24,325 nt of DNA from JBJXDT01 sp046153505 (GTDB lineage: Bacteria > Pseudomonadota > Gammaproteobacteria > Burkholderiales > Methylophilaceae). This document shows, piece by piece, positions 24,201 to 24,325 of this stretch. The notes beneath the pieces were generated by a model. That model saw only the letters and a program-made list of their open reading frames with translations. It searched no databases and had not been told where the DNA came from. The stretch covers positions 1 through 24,325 of the forward strand of contig JBJXDT010000120.1 of assembly GCA_046153505.1 (NCBI GenBank). Reading direction: 5' to 3'. Positions within the stretch are counted from its first letter, which is position 1, and every line of letters begins with the position of its first letter. Both the position numbers and the translations under genes were made by a program.

Positions 24201-24325
24201 GTGTTGATGACATCGCTCACGATTATTCTCGCGCTATTACCCGCCGCGATTGGCTTAGGTGCTGGTTCGGAAACCAATAAACCGCTTTCCATCGCCATCA
24301 TCGGCGGGATGGCCTCTTCTACACT
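21294..24325 (+). CDS. RND efflux permease (HAE-1/AcrB type), partial at 3' end
   Basis: Inner-membrane proton-driven exporter. 1010 codons are present and the frame is still open at the window end; such pumps usually have about 1020-1060 residues, so little is missing. Proton-relay residues known from AcrB can be placed: D400/D401 in VVVDDAIVV (AcrB D407/D408) and K936 in LVAKNSILL (AcrB K940). N-terminal IDRIPNIDFPVV, the porter-domain segment GVGEVQLGG, and PVSLLGAIAVMY and QPLAIIGGLIAL in the two membrane halves are all typical. The ATG lies two bases after the adaptor stop. Substrate range cannot be told; the class covers drugs, dyes, detergents and solvents. Confidence 0.95.
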   Translation, partial: MSLPELSIKRHVLAWMLSGVIILFGIIAFQRIGIDRIPNIDFPVVMVTTTLRGADPDVVDTSITSVIESAVNTTPGIDHIQSASSPGVSSVSITFALDKNIDVAYNEVQSKVSQALRRLPTDTDPPVVQKVDTNAAPVIWLALSGDRTVQQLNLYASNVLKKKFETIDGVGEVQLGGRRDRVIRVNVSPERMAAYKLTATDLVNAFNREHVQLPGGFLVSQQSEKLLKLDLEFHNTKDLANLIITSKSSVPIYLKDIADIEDGITDNRQVARYNGKPTVGLGMIKIANANTVKIIKAVTDKLNNEIRPNLPPGMSLDISTNDSIFINQLVTSLKEHLVEGTLFAALIVLIFMRSFSSTLMICMEIPVSLLGAIAVMYFSGYTFNSMTLLALLLLIGVVVDDAIVVRESILRHMSGEVGTGLKNLDLNNKQAVDAYRRQTTIEGSREVTFAVLASSLSLVCIFAPVIFMDGIMGMFFKSFAVVVTFGVLVSLFVSLTLTPMLCSRYLSVTHKENALYRLAGRGLGYLDSKYKSILAFSLKHRGLVLLITFVFVALSGYYTLKNVKKDFVPETDESSFSINVKTPLGSSLEYTDSRMKLVEATLAKHTDLIDSYFSTIGAGSRGQVNQGNVNVRLKPKEKRHKSQQQFTKELRKELEQIPGVRASPSGTSIVRGQRSEKMQFNLTGTNLNEIGKISQNLQQALSNNADIGKVDVDVQLDLPQLDIHIDRVRAANLGLNANEIATAVSLYVGGINVAKYNDDISDGQRYDIRLKTSDEELKNTADLSKIYLRSTSGDLVRLDAVASFKPTLGAAVIGRYDLQYAVNFYANPNIALGEAVDIVNKTAEKLVPPTYKLKYTGQADELGKTMKNVKFVFALGFLLLYMVLASQFNSFIQPVIIMLAQPLAIIGGLIALQITGNTLNIFSMIGLVLLIGLVAKNSILLVDLTNQMRAKGMSIHEALSEACPVRLRPVLMTSLTIILALLPAAIGLGAGSETNKPLSIAIIGGMASST

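Noticed and set aside
23843..24301. A 152-codon open frame on the minus strand inside the RND permease gene.
   Set aside because: It lies wholly antisense to a well-conserved permease, shows no recognisable family, and such shadow frames are common in this region.
1..24325. CRISPR arrays, insertion sequences, integrase genes, phage genes, tRNA/rRNA genes and riboswitches.
   Set aside because: None was seen. There are no repeat-spacer patterns, transposase motifs or gene-free stretches above about 180 bases, and base use looks uniform across the window.

Overview
This window looks like ordinary chromosomal DNA from a betaproteobacterium. It is moderately A+T-rich, densely coded, and has no mobile elements, CRISPR arrays, rRNA or tRNA genes. 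Family content and order (pepA-holC divergent from lptF-lptG; sigma factor-DUF3619-DUF3106-RDD; PP0621-pilS-pilR; MidA-pteridine reductase-ttcA) fit the Nitrosomonadales, and a Methylophilaceae/Methylotenera-like genome is my best guess. That placement is inferred from recognised families, not from a search.

Layout. 1-1786 (-): trmB, cut by the window edge, behind a MidA-type methyltransferase. 1836-6155 (+): a pteridine-reductase-like SDR overlapping ttcA, then topA, closed by a perfect hairpin terminator. 6207-7259 (-): a PBP7-type D-Ala-D-Ala endopeptidase. 7441-7824 (+): a solitary glycine-cleavage H protein. 7821-10929 (-): pepA, holC and a cysteine-free, helical, repeat-built protein of unknown function. 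11005-13214 (+): lptF and lptG, the membrane part of the LPS exporter. 13195-15230 (-): an ECF-type sigma factor, a one-helix DUF3619 protein, a secreted DUF3106 protein, a terminator, and an RDD membrane protein. 15355-18598 (+): a small zinc-ribbon membrane protein and the two-component system pilS-pilR. 18595-19605 (-): a Na+/Ca2+-exchanger-type antiporter. 19678-24325 (+): ampD followed closely by an RND efflux adaptor and its permease, the latter running off the window end.

Themes. Much of the window concerns the envelope: peptidoglycan cleavage and recycling (pbpG, ampD), LPS export (lptFG), RND efflux, pilus regulation (pilSR), and a probable sigma/anti-sigma envelope-stress locus. The rest is tRNA modification, DNA topology and replication, peptide turnover and pteridine reduction. 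Genes are packed tightly: no gene-free stretch exceeds about 180 bases, and three convergent pairs overlap at their stop codons.

I found no clear undescribed multi-gene system. The most unusual item is the 395-residue protein at 7821-9008. By eye, almost all of it is a degenerate 38-residue tandem repeat, itself two 19-residue helical halves punctuated by proline. It sits behind holC, where valS lies in E. coli.
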